DNA of 64,000 nt, from the NCBI RefSeq assembly GCF_017744445.1, contig NZ_JAGIBH010000015.1:58030-122029 (forward strand), given 5' to 3'. The position numbers were made by a program, and so were the translations under genes. Numbering within the stretch: the stretch's first letter is position 1; each line of letters starts with the position of its first letter. The notes under the pieces were generated by a model. It saw only the letters and a list, made by a program, of their open reading frames with translations, did no database searches and was not told the origin of the DNA. This document shows positions 1-7,419 of the stretch, piece after piece. The stretch is from Caulobacter sp. GTDB lineage: Bacteria > Pseudomonadota > Alphaproteobacteria > Caulobacterales > Caulobacteraceae.

Positions 1-61
1 CACCGAAAAGCGCCCCGAGTGGCTGCCGACCAGCTTCTTCAAGCGGTTCGCGACGAAGTAG
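1..61 (+). CDS. C-terminal fragment of an upstream gene
   Basis: The frame starting at base 2 reads 19 codons to a TAG at 59-61 and gives a basic tail ending KRFATK. The rest of the gene lies outside the window. The fragment is too short to assign a family. It converges directly on the next gene, whose stop codon begins at base 62, so the two genes abut tail to tail with no terminator between them. Confidence 0.5.
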   Translation, partial: TEKRPEWLPTSFFKRFATK

Positions 62-658
62 TCACGGCGCCGGCGTCTCGAAGCAGCGTATCGGCGGCCG
101 GCGGGTGGGTGGCAGTTGCAGCAGTGTGGTCTCGTCGTCCAGGGGCTGCCAGGTCCCGTTCCGGCGGCGCCAGATCGTGATGCCGCTACTCTCGTCCCAA
201 AGGCCGTCCCGCATCTCGCAGATCGTGATCCGCGCCGCGGCGTAGCGGTCGCCGGGTGAGAAGACGATGCGCGAATACTGGAAGCGATAGGCCTGTCGCA
301 GCGGACCGTCGTTGTAGACCTGCACCTTGGGCACGCGTGCGCCGTCCAGCGCCGAGCCACAGTCGATGGCGGCCTGAGGCTTGGCCGGCGGTCTGGCCAG
401 CAGGCGCATTTCCCAGGGCAGGTCCTTCGTCTCAGGGCGCGGCGAGCCGCTGGTCTTGTCCGTGGCGCGCCAGACCTCGAACCGCGCGGGGCCATAGTCT
501 TTCCGCCGGACCATGCGCCGGGCCTCGAGGTCGGCGATAAAGCGGCACTCCTTGGCGATGCGCTTTGGTGTGTCGGGCTGATCCCGCGGCGCGAAGGCCA
601 CGACGCCGATCGCGCCTACCGCCAGACCGGCGATGATCAGGACGCCCCGTCTCACCAC
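62..658 (-). CDS. Hypothetical protein with an N-terminal membrane anchor
   Basis: This frame of about 198 aa begins with tandem GTG codons (658 or 655) that overlap the stop codon of the upstream flavin oxidase gene, which suggests translational coupling. Residues about 5-20 form one hydrophobic segment (LIIAGLAVGAIGVVAFA), either a signal anchor or an uncleaved signal peptide. The rest is polar with several aromatic residues and would lie in the periplasm. No family was recognised. The same strand is also open further upstream, but only as an out-of-frame shadow of the oxidase gene. The function is unknown. Confidence 0.6.
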   Translation of the reverse strand: MVRRGVLIIAGLAVGAIGVVAFAPRDQPDTPKRIAKECRFIADLEARRMVRRKDYGPARFEVWRATDKTSGSPRPETKDLPWEMRLLARPPAKPQAAIDCGSALDGARVPKVQVYNDGPLRQAYRFQYSRIVFSPGDRYAAARITICEMRDGLWDESSGITIWRRRNGTWQPLDDETTLLQLPPTRRPPIRCFETPAP

Positions 659-1266
659 ATCGTCTTCGCGGCGCGGCCGGGCCATTCGCGGTCGTAGGTC
701 TCGCCGCCGACCTCGCCGGCCGTGACGGCGGCCAGCATGGCGCCGGGCGTGGGCAGGCTGGCCGGGTCGACCTGGCTCTCGGCCTTCCACAGGCCCGAGC
801 GGACGATGGCGCGGGCGCACTGGAAGTAGGCTTCGTCCACCGTCACGACCATCACCGTACGGGGCGGCTTGCCGTCGACGGCGAAGCTGTCCAGCAGGGC
901 CGGGTCGGTGCTCAGCACCGCGCGGCCGTTGACGCGGAAGGTGGTGCCCGAGCCCGGGATCAGGAACAGCAGCGCTACGCGCGGGTCGCGGACGATGTTG
1001 CGCAGGCTGTCGATGCGGTTGTTGCCGCGCCGGTCGGGCAGTATCAGCGTCTTGGGATCGGCGATGCGCACGAAGCCTGGCAGGTCGCCGCGCGGGCTGC
1101 AATCCAGGCCCTCGGGGCCCACCGTGGCCAGGGCCACGAACGGCGAGGCCTCGATCAGGGCGGCGTAGTGTGGCGTGATGTGGTCGGTGACCTTGACGGT
1201 CGAGGCGGGCACGGGGAGGGGCTGGTACAGCGCTTCAAGCGCTTCGACGGTGGTGATCTCGTGCAT
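652..1266 (-). CDS. Pyridoxamine 5'-phosphate oxidase-related FMN-binding protein
   Basis: This 204-aa protein has the split-barrel flavin-binding fold. The diagnostic stretch runs from SPFVALATVGPEGLDCSPRG to the arginine-rich PDRRGNNRIDSLRNI and the barrel strands VALLFLIPG and FRVNGRAVL. These match the MSMEG_1061-like subfamily of PNPOx-like proteins, which usually bind FMN and have poorly known substrates. The ATG at 1266 was chosen because GGGAGGA lies just upstream. The downstream membrane protein overlaps its stop codon. The 5' third of this gene is repeated immediately upstream as a near-perfect tandem copy. True vitamin B6 biosynthetic activity is unlikely. Confidence 0.8.
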   Translation of the reverse strand: MHEITTVEALEALYQPLPVPASTVKVTDHITPHYAALIEASPFVALATVGPEGLDCSPRGDLPGFVRIADPKTLILPDRRGNNRIDSLRNIVRDPRVALLFLIPGSGTTFRVNGRAVLSTDPALLDSFAVDGKPPRTVMVVTVDEAYFQCARAIVRSGLWKAESQVDPASLPTPGAMLAAVTAGEVGGETYDREWPGRAAKTMW

Positions 1267-1632
1267 CGCGTCCTCCCGTGCTTGAGCTTCTAGGCCCAAG
1301 GCGGGGAGGGAACAACCTTCTGTCGATGCGGTTGTTGCCGCGCCGGTCGGGCAGCATCAGCGTCTTGGGATCGGCGATGCGCACGAAGCCGGGCAGGTCG
1401 CCGCGCGGGCTGCAATCCAGGCCCTCGGGGCCCACCGTGGCCAGGGCCACGAACGGCGAGGCCTCGATCAGGGCGGCGTAGTGTGGCGTGATGTGGTCGG
1501 TGACCTTGACGGTCGAGGCGGGCACGGGGAGGGGCTGGTACAGCGCTTCAAGCGCTTCGACGGTGGTGATCTCGTGCATCGCGTCCTCCCGTGCTTGAGC
1601 TTCTAGGCCCAAGGCGGGGAGGGAACAACCTT
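1007..1632. repeat. 313-bp near-perfect tandem duplication
   Basis: Bases 1007-1319 and 1320-1632 are direct repeats of 313 bp with only two differences seen by eye (T/C near 1040 and T/G near 1089). The unit covers the first ~87 codons of the flavin oxidase gene, its ribosome-binding site and its leader. The copies abut exactly. The last base of copy two is the first base of the stop codon of the neighbouring response regulator gene. The near-identity suggests a recent event. No longer homology was seen at the junction. Confidence 0.95.
1235..1579 (-). pseudogene. Truncated 5' copy of the flavin oxidase gene
   Basis: The second copy of the tandem duplication keeps the ribosome-binding site and ATG (1579) and reads the first ~87 codons of the flavin oxidase without interruption up to NNRID. 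At the junction it continues into ~27 unrelated residues read from the leader and start of the intact gene in another frame, stopping near 1235. The product lacks the second half of the barrel and is probably non-functional. Its translation would run across the start region of the intact gene, so it could still influence expression. Confidence 0.75.
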
Positions 1633-1994
1633 TAGGCGTTCGACGCTCTGGCGCAGGCCTCAGCCAGCACCCGCGCCGAGATCGGCTTGTCGACGATCGG
1701 CTGGACGCGCCCGCGCAGCTGGTCAGCATTGCCGGTGACATAGACCACCGGGATGCGGCCCAGCCGGCTCTCAATGGCCTCGACAGCCTCGAGCCCGGTG
1801 CCGCCCACGATGCGATAGTCGGCGGTGATCAGGTCGGGGGGATTGGCGATCGCCAGGGTCAGCGCGTCAGCCGCGCTGTCGGCTATATCGAAACTCGTGA
1901 AGCCCATCTCCGCCAGAAGAGCTTCGACCTCGAACGCGACGAGGATTTCATCCTCGATAATCAACACGTGTCGGGCCTTCGCGTGCTCGGTCAT
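1632..1994 (-). CDS. Single-domain response regulator (receiver only)
   Basis: The 120-aa protein is a lone CheY-like receiver domain. It has the acidic pocket IIEDE (E14, D15), the phospho-acceptor D59 in LITADY, T87 in VVYVTGN and K103 in VDKPIS. There is no output domain. The start at 1994 gives the usual receiver N-terminus, and an upstream ATG at 2027 is possible. Such proteins act as phosphorelay intermediates or in protein-protein control. The GxGLEAVEAI pattern resembles receivers that pair with HWE/HisKA_2 kinases in alphaproteobacteria. No partner kinase is adjacent, although an HWE kinase lies near 20 kb. Confidence 0.85.
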   Translation of the reverse strand: MTEHAKARHVLIIEDEILVAFEVEALLAEMGFTSFDIADSAADALTLAIANPPDLITADYRIVGGTGLEAVEAIESRLGRIPVVYVTGNADQLRGRVQPIVDKPISARVLAEACARASNA

Positions 1995-2172
1995 TCGCCG
2001 CAGCCTCGTCATCGTCCCAGAAGCCATTTCAATGTCGGGTCGAGCCGCCGCGCCAATCGCGTTTTCGTGATCGTCGTGATCCGCCAGGTTGTATCGTCGC
2101 GTCAGGCTGCACGGCGGGGCAAACGCGTCTATGGAAGGGGAAAATCAGAAAAGCACAGCAGGAGCGCCCACC

Positions 2173-2970
2173 TTGTCTCTGATCCTCACCGAAAAGCGCG
2201 GTCACGTCGCCATCCTGACCCTGAACCGCCCCGAGGCGATGAACGCCCTGGGCGCGCCGGGGGATGGCGATCAGGTGGCGGCGGCCTGCGAGGCGATCAA
2301 CGACGACCAGGACATCCGCTGCGTGATCCTGACCGGCGCGGGCAAGGCCTTCTCGGCCGGCGGCGACGTCAAGGCGATGAAGGCCCGCGAGGGCGCGTTC
2401 GGCGGCAACGGCGTGGCCGTGCGCGACGGCTACCGCAAGAATATCCACCGCATCGTCCGGGCCATCTACGGCCTGGAGGTTCCGTCGATCGCGGCGGTGA
2501 ACGGAGCGGCGATCGGCCTGGGCTGCGACGTGGCCTGCATGACCGACATCCGTATCGCCGCCGACACCGCCAAGTTCGGCGTCACCTTCCTGAAGCTGGG
2601 TTTGATCCCCGGCGATGGCGGCGCCTGGCTGATGCCGCGCACGGTGGGCATGAGCCGCGCTGCCGAGCTCCTGTTCACCGGCGACGTCATCGACGCGGCC
2701 AAGGCGGCCGACTGGGGCCTGATCAGCCGCGCCGTGCCGGCCGACACGCTGATGGGCGAGGCCATGGCGCTGGCGACCCGGATCGCCCAGCAACCACCGC
2801 ACGCCCTGCGCATGGCCAAGAGCCTGCTCAAGCACGGCCAGACCGCCAGCTACGACACCCTGATGGAAATGAGCGCGGCCGCCCAGGCCATCGCTCACCA
2901 CACCGAAGACCACATGGAAGGCGTCGACGCGATCCTCGAGAAGCGTCAGCCGAAATTCGAAGGCAAATAA
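2173..2970 (+). CDS. Enoyl-CoA hydratase/isomerase family (crotonase fold) protein
   Basis: A 265-aa crotonase-superfamily protein. The CoA/oxyanion signatures are clear: AFSAGGDVKAM at about residues 59-69 and AAVNGAAIGLGCD at about 107-119. A gapless hand alignment of the segment from VNG to IPG with rat crotonase puts D119 where the first catalytic glutamate lies and F139 where the second lies, so normal hydratase chemistry is doubtful. The chosen TTG start has AGGAG eight bases upstream; an in-frame ATG at 2131 is the alternative. The next gene follows after two bases, so the two are probably cotranscribed. It could be a CoA-ester isomerase, hydrolase or lyase. Confidence 0.8.
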   Translation: MSLILTEKRGHVAILTLNRPEAMNALGAPGDGDQVAAACEAINDDQDIRCVILTGAGKAFSAGGDVKAMKAREGAFGGNGVAVRDGYRKNIHRIVRAIYGLEVPSIAAVNGAAIGLGCDVACMTDIRIAADTAKFGVTFLKLGLIPGDGGAWLMPRTVGMSRAAELLFTGDVIDAAKAADWGLISRAVPADTLMGEAMALATRIAQQPPHALRMAKSLLKHGQTASYDTLMEMSAAAQAIAHHTEDHMEGVDAILEKRQPKFEGK

Positions 2971-2972
2971 GC

Positions 2973-3623
2973 ATGGGCAAGGAAGCGAGCGGCGTCTGGG
3001 GCCAGCTGTCCGACGGCGAGAGCGAGGGCAAGCTGCTGTGGGAGCCGCCCAAGCTGATCTTCCGCGGGGCGGTGCGCGGCATCTATCAGGGCCATGCGCT
3101 GCGCAACATCCGTGTCGAGGGCGATGACCTGGTGCTGAGCGATGGCACCCGCTTCACGCTGGACGCCGGCCAGGCCGAGAAGTGGCTGCATGCCATCCAG
3201 AACCCGCCCTCGCGCCTGGACAAGCTGGGCGTGAAGCCCGGCATGACCGTGGTCGTCGACGGCGTCGAGGACGAGGCCTTCATCGCCGAGCTGGAGACCC
3301 GCGTCGAACTGGGCGAGGCCGAGGAGGGGATCGACATCCTGTTCCTGGGCGTCGAGGACCTGGCGGACTTCGATCGGCTGGAAGACTGGGAAGGCGCGCT
3401 TGGGCCCAAGGGCGCGATCTGGATCGTGGCTCAGAAAGGCAAGGGCGCGCCGCTGAAGGACGTCGAGATCCTGGAGGCCGTGCGCGGCCTGGGCTTCGTC
3501 GACACCAAGGTCTGCGCGTTCTCGCAGAGTCATACCGCGTTGCGGTTCGTGAAGCGCAAGGCGCCGAAGGTGGCGGCCAAACCGGTCGTCGATGAGGACG
3601 AGGCGTTCGACGACGAAGACTAA
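2973..3623 (+). CDS. DUF3052-like conserved protein
   Basis: The protein is 216 aa. Residues from about 83 onward (KLGVKPGMTVVVDG, then DILFLGVEDLADFDRL, GPKGAIWIVAQKGKG and GFVDTKVCAFSQSHTALRFV) follow the order of the DUF3052 family, a Rossmann-like fold of unknown function whose C-terminus typically reads like VDNKVCAxxxxWSGLRFV. An N-terminal extension of ~80 residues precedes it. The tail is very acidic (DEDEAFDDED). It starts two bases after the crotonase gene and probably shares its transcript. A 31-bp inverted repeat follows the stop codon. Confidence 0.65.
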   Translation: MGKEASGVWGQLSDGESEGKLLWEPPKLIFRGAVRGIYQGHALRNIRVEGDDLVLSDGTRFTLDAGQAEKWLHAIQNPPSRLDKLGVKPGMTVVVDGVEDEAFIAELETRVELGEAEEGIDILFLGVEDLADFDRLEDWEGALGPKGAIWIVAQKGKGAPLKDVEILEAVRGLGFVDTKVCAFSQSHTALRFVKRKAPKVAAKPVVDEDEAFDDED

Positions 3624-3640
3624 CCACCAACCCGAAACAC

Positions 3641-3742
3641 CGCTCATCCCCGCGAAAGCGGGGACCCAAGCGGCGCTTGATACGAAGGCGGCGTGGAGTT
3701 CCTAAACCTCGGCTTGGGTCCCCGCTTTCGCGGGGATGAGCG
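3641..3742. repeat. Palindromic repeat pair, 31-bp perfect inverted arms (type A)
   Basis: Arms at 3641-3671 and 3712-3742 are exact reverse complements. Each contains a smaller hairpin, CCCCGCGAAAGCGGGG. The pair sits between two convergent genes and would serve as a two-way transcription barrier. The right arm extends into the 3' end of the DUF2236 gene. The arms differ from the related CCCCGGCGAAAGCCGGGG type at about 9.0, 15.7 and 41.6 kb. Confidence 0.95.
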
Positions 3743-4637
3743 GATTGTGGAGGGTCTCCAGCAACCGCTTCTGCTCCGCCCGGCTCCGGTACAAAAAGTC
3801 GTACGGCAGCCCCAGCCGCACGCTGGCCTGGGACGGCGGCGAGTTCCGCACCGCGACCTTCTCCGCCAGCCGGCCCGCCGCCTTCAGCGCTAAGCGATCG
3901 ACCGTCGTCGGGTCGTATTCGTGGCCCAGGACCAGCTTCTCGCGCACCACCGGCGGCAGCAGCGATACCGAGGCCCGCGCCAGGGCCTTGTGCAGGAACT
4001 TCGGCGCGGCGGGCGCGGCCTTGCCCGACTGGATGATGTCCAGGAACTCGCCGACGATCGGGTGCGGCTCGAAGCGCGGCGCCAGCTTGTCCATCATCGC
4101 CATGAAGTCGGCTTGGCTGCTGGGCGAGTACTTCACCCCGTATAGCCGCGCGATCGGGTGCGCCTCCTCGTAGAAGCGGGTCTTCTCGGCTTCGGTGAGC
4201 GGCTCGACGAACTGGTCATAGGCGTTGAGGAAGCCGTAGCCGGCCGTGGCGCTGACCCAGTCCAGCAGCTCGACATCCAGCGCCTTGTAGGCCTCGCCGC
4301 TGGGCGTCTGGCCCACCACGCGCGTGTGCATGTTGGTGACGCCCTGGATCACCCGCCGGGCGGCGGCCTGCGGGCCATAGACCCCGACCATGGCCGCGAT
4401 GCCGGTGCGCTTGGAACGCCCGATCGGGTCGACCTTGTAGGTCGAGTGATCCCAGACGCCCGAGCGGATCCGTGCGTCGGCGAATTCCAGCAGCACAGCG
4501 GCCACGCCCCCGACCGCCAGGGCGATCGGGTTCTTGTAGACCCGCCAGTGCATCGAGCCCGGATCCAGATAGGCGGGCTCGCCGGGCGGATTGGCGTAGT
4601 CGATCTTCCAGCCCAGGTACGAGGACGGTTGCGCCAT
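3702..4637 (-). CDS. Oxygenase MpaB / latex-clearing-like DUF2236 protein
   Basis: This 311-aa protein has the DUF2236 (MpaB) pattern: an N-terminal region with HWRVYKNP, a middle RxxGTxxxxxxxVYG-like block (SKRTGIAAMVGVYGP), then HTRVVG and the YDQFVEPLTEAEKTRFYEE region. The family includes heme oxygenases such as rubber oxygenase and the fungal MpaB, but most members are uncharacterised. The ATG at 4637 is preceded by AAGGAGA. The last ~14 codons (NPLIPAKAGTQAEV) are read straight from the right arm of the palindromic repeat, so the native C-terminus was replaced or extended by repeat sequence. The substrate is unknown. Confidence 0.8.
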   Translation of the reverse strand: MAQPSSYLGWKIDYANPPGEPAYLDPGSMHWRVYKNPIALAVGGVAAVLLEFADARIRSGVWDHSTYKVDPIGRSKRTGIAAMVGVYGPQAAARRVIQGVTNMHTRVVGQTPSGEAYKALDVELLDWVSATAGYGFLNAYDQFVEPLTEAEKTRFYEEAHPIARLYGVKYSPSSQADFMAMMDKLAPRFEPHPIVGEFLDIIQSGKAAPAAPKFLHKALARASVSLLPPVVREKLVLGHEYDPTTVDRLALKAAGRLAEKVAVRNSPPSQASVRLGLPYDFLYRSRAEQKRLLETLHNPLIPAKAGTQAEV

Positions 4638-4866
4638 ACGCGATCTCCTTCCCCTAGAAAGGTCGGGGGCGGGGCCGGAGTTCACAACCTATCAAATTCG
4701 ATAGGGAAGCTTCATGAGCATCAGCCCAACCAGATTTGCTTTCCTCGCCCTTGTGGCGAGGACCCATGGCGCCGCCAGGCTCGGCGCTCGTCGTCATGCG
4801 CGGAGCGAGTGGAACGCTGGGCCCTAGGCATAGGGCCTAGGGAGGCAAATTGGGGGACGAATAGGG
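4638..4866. other. Intergenic region with several small palindromes
   Basis: No gene is seen in these 229 bases. A perfect CCTATC-N6-GATAGG palindrome lies at 4688-4705, about 50 bases before the DUF2236 gene, where an operator would be expected. Further on are a CCTCGCC-N4-GGCGAGG hairpin near 4744-4762 and a GGCCCTA/TAGGGCC hairpin near 4823-4840, which look like decayed intergenic repeats. The regulatory reading is tentative. Confidence 0.4.
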
Positions 4867-6348
4867 TTACGCGGCCTTGGCGGTGACGGGTTGGCTCTTA
4901 ACCCCCGTCTTCCGGCCAAATTCCATCACCCCGTCCTCGACCTTGCCGAAGCGCAGCGCCACAAGGTCCAGGGCGTAGTTCTGGTGGACCTTCCACGGCT
5001 TGCGCAGGCCCTGCTTGGGGAACTGGTCCATCGAGCGGGTGACGTAGCCGGACGAGAAGTCCAGCCACGGCGCGACCTCCATCGCCCCGTCGACGCGCGG
5101 CACGCAGTAGTCGGCGCCGGCGCGATCCAGGCTGTTGATCAGGCGGCAGACATATTCGCTGGTCAGGTCGGCTTTCAGCGTCCAGCTGGCGTTGGTGTAG
5201 CCGAACGCGGAAGCGAGGTTCGGCACGTCGCTGAACATCATGCCCTTGTAGCTCATCGACTCCGACAGCTGGGCCTTCTTGCCGTCGACTACGACCTCCA
5301 TGCCGCCGATCAGTTGGAGCTGAAGCCCGGTGGCGGTGACGATGACGTCGGCCTCCAGGGTTTTGCCCGACTTCAGCAGGATGCCGTCCTCGGTGAAGGT
5401 TTCGATGTGGTCGGTGACCACCGAGCTGGTCCCCGCCTTGATCGAAGCGAAGAGATCGGCGTCCGGCACCAGGCACAGGCGCTGGTCCCACGGATTGTAG
5501 CGCGGCGTGAAGTGGGTGCCGATGTCGTAGTCTGGTCCCAGGTGCTCGCGCACCATGCCCAGCAGGCGCTCCTTGACCTTATCGGGCTTCTTGCGGGCCA
5601 TGTTGAAGAACAGCATCTGGAAGAGGACGTTCTTCCAGCGGGTGATGCCATAGGCGGTCATGGCTGGCAGCTTGGACCGCAGCCAGTTGGCCACCCCGTC
5701 CTCGGCCGGGCGCGAGACCACATAGGTCGGCGAGCGCTGCAGCATGGTCACGTGGCTGGCGGTGCGGGCCATTTCCGGCACCAGGGTCACGGCAGTGGCC
5801 CCGCTGCCGATCACCACGACCTTCTTGCCGGCGTAGTCCAGGTTTTCCGGCCAATGCTGCGGGTGGACGATGCGGCCCTTGAAGCGGTCGGTTCCCGGGA
5901 AGTCGGGCGTGTAGCCGGCCGAGTAGCGATAGTAGCCGGCGCACATATAGAGGAAGCCGCAGCTGTACTGGACGATCTGCCCGTCATGCTCGGCCTCGAC
6001 CGTCCAGGTCGCCGTTTCGGTCGACCAGCTGGCGCGCTTGACCAGATGCTTGAAGCGGATGTGGCGGTCGACGTCGTGCTCGCGGGCGGTCTCGCGCACA
6101 TAGCCCAGGATCGACGGGCCGTCGGCGATGGCCTTGGCGGCCTTCCACGGCTTGAAGCTGTAACCCAGGGTGTACATGTCGCTGTCGGAGCGGATGCCGG
6201 GATAGCGGAACAGGTCCCAGGTGCCGCCGATCGCCTCGCGTCCTTCTAGGATCGCGTAGGTCTTGCCCGGGCAGTGCTGCTTCAGGTGATAGGCCGCGCC
6301 GATCCCCGACAAGCCCGCGCCCACGATCAGTACGTCGACATGTTCCAT
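4867..6348 (-). CDS. Flavin-containing monooxygenase, Baeyer-Villiger type
   Basis: A 493-aa class B flavoprotein monooxygenase. The FAD-binding GAGLSG is at residues 10-15, followed by GGTWD at 41-45. The Baeyer-Villiger fingerprint FKGRIVHPQHWP is at 156-167, and a second NADPH-binding GSGATA lies at 181-186. Length and order match ethA/hapE-like monooxygenases, which oxidise ketones or sulfides with NADPH and O2. It is divergent from a DMT transporter gene, with a 15-bp palindrome in the shared region. The substrate cannot be read from sequence. Confidence 0.9.
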   Translation of the reverse strand: MEHVDVLIVGAGLSGIGAAYHLKQHCPGKTYAILEGREAIGGTWDLFRYPGIRSDSDMYTLGYSFKPWKAAKAIADGPSILGYVRETAREHDVDRHIRFKHLVKRASWSTETATWTVEAEHDGQIVQYSCGFLYMCAGYYRYSAGYTPDFPGTDRFKGRIVHPQHWPENLDYAGKKVVVIGSGATAVTLVPEMARTASHVTMLQRSPTYVVSRPAEDGVANWLRSKLPAMTAYGITRWKNVLFQMLFFNMARKKPDKVKERLLGMVREHLGPDYDIGTHFTPRYNPWDQRLCLVPDADLFASIKAGTSSVVTDHIETFTEDGILLKSGKTLEADVIVTATGLQLQLIGGMEVVVDGKKAQLSESMSYKGMMFSDVPNLASAFGYTNASWTLKADLTSEYVCRLINSLDRAGADYCVPRVDGAMEVAPWLDFSSGYVTRSMDQFPKQGLRKPWKVHQNYALDLVALRFGKVEDGVMEFGRKTGVKSQPVTAKAA

Positions 6349-6402
6349 CCCGAGTTCCGCCCTTCCACGAGCGCGTTTCGCGCTCGATTCTTTTTCTGAG
6401 AT

Positions 6403-6426
6403 CCGAGCCTGCTAAGGCAGGCTCGG
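6403..6426. promoter_or_regulatory. Perfect 10-bp stem hairpin in the monooxygenase leader
   Basis: CCGAGCCTGC pairs with GCAGGCTCGG around a TAAG loop. It sits 55-78 bases before the monooxygenase start. A second hairpin, GAGCGCG-TTT-CGCGCTC, lies at about 6370-6386. No T-run follows the larger stem on either strand, so it is not a classical terminator. It may affect the leader RNA or be repeat debris. Confidence 0.35.
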
Positions 6427-6458
6427 CTTGCCCGCCGGTTGACCCCGCGTGGCTGTAT

Positions 6459-6473
6459 GTGAACAGTGTTCAC
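6459..6473. promoter_or_regulatory. 15-bp perfect palindrome, candidate operator
   Basis: GTGAACAGTGTTCAC is perfectly palindromic around a central G. It lies between the divergent monooxygenase and transporter genes, 110 bases from the first and 53 from the second. The shape suits a TetR-type repressor, but no regulator gene is adjacent, so the cognate protein would be encoded elsewhere. Confidence 0.5.
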
Positions 6474-6525
6474 CAACAAACGACCGTTTTGACCGAACGT
6501 CAACTGCGGCCTATCGGATCACTCC

Positions 6526-7419
6526 ATGTCCCTGCGCGACTTCGGCATTCTGGTTCTCGTCTGCCTGGTCTGGGCCAGCAGCAACATCATCTCCAAGCTG
6601 GTCGTCGCCCAATGGGGCGTGCCGCCGCTGTACTACGCCGCCGTACGCTTCGCGGTCGTGGCGCTGATCACCCTGCCGTGGCTGTTGCCCGCGCCGCGGC
6701 CGACGTGGCGGATGGTGCTGGTGGGCCTCTTGATGGGCGGCGGCAATTTCGCCCTGCTGTTCATGGGCTTCCAGACCGCCTCGCCGTCGGCGGCCTCGGT
6801 GGTGATCCAGGTTGGCGTGCCGTTCACGACCCTGCTGTCGGTGCTGATCCTGGGCGAGAAGATCCGCTGGCGGCGCGGCTTAGGGATAGCCCTGACGTTA
6901 CTGGGCGCGGTGGTCGTGATGTGGAGCCCCAAGGGTCTGGAGCTGTCGGCCGGCCTCTGGCTGATCGTCGCGGCGGCCTTCACCGGCTCGCTGGGCGCGG
7001 TGCTGATGAAGCAGGTCGAGGGCGTGAAACCCCTGCAGTTCCAGGCTTGGGTGGGGTTCTCGTCCTTCTGGCCGCTGGCGGCGATGAGCGCTTTCATGGA
7101 GCCGGGCCAGGTCGCCGCCGGCGTCCAGGCGGGCTGGCCGTTCATCGGCGCGGTGGCGTTCTCGGCCCTGGTGGTTTCGGTCGTGGCCCATACGGCCTAT
7201 TACGGGCTGATCCAGCGCTACGAGGCCAACCTGATCGCTCCGCTCACCCTGCTGACGCCGCTCTTCACCATCGGGCTGGGCGTTGTGGTCACGCACGATC
7301 ACTTCGATCTGCGCATGGGGATCGGCGCGGCGCTCGCCTTGCTGGGTGTTCTGATCATCGCGCTTCGGCGGAATCAGGTCATGCCCTTGCTGATGTCGAT
7401 CCGGAACCGCGCCCAATGA
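6526..7419 (+). CDS. DMT superfamily (EamA) transporter
   Basis: A 297-aa protein with ten predicted hydrophobic segments in two EamA halves (about residues 5-135 and 150-290). Typical features are the N-terminal LVWASSNIISKLV motif and the PFTTLLSVLILGEKIRWRRGLGIAL helix pair that closes the first half. Family members export metabolites, often amino acids, across the inner membrane. It begins a run of four overlapping genes, and its stop overlaps the ATG of the amidase gene in ATGA. The substrate is unknown. Confidence 0.88.
   Translation: MSLRDFGILVLVCLVWASSNIISKLVVAQWGVPPLYYAAVRFAVVALITLPWLLPAPRPTWRMVLVGLLMGGGNFALLFMGFQTASPSAASVVIQVGVPFTTLLSVLILGEKIRWRRGLGIALTLLGAVVVMWSPKGLELSAGLWLIVAAAFTGSLGAVLMKQVEGVKPLQFQAWVGFSSFWPLAAMSAFMEPGQVAAGVQAGWPFIGAVAFSALVVSVVAHTAYYGLIQRYEANLIAPLTLLTPLFTIGLGVVVTHDHFDLRMGIGAALALLGVLIIALRRNQVMPLLMSIRNRAQ

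Noticed and set aside
3641..3742. CRISPR-like repeat array
   Set aside because: This and the other repeat clusters are inverted, not direct, with no regular spacers and no cas genes.
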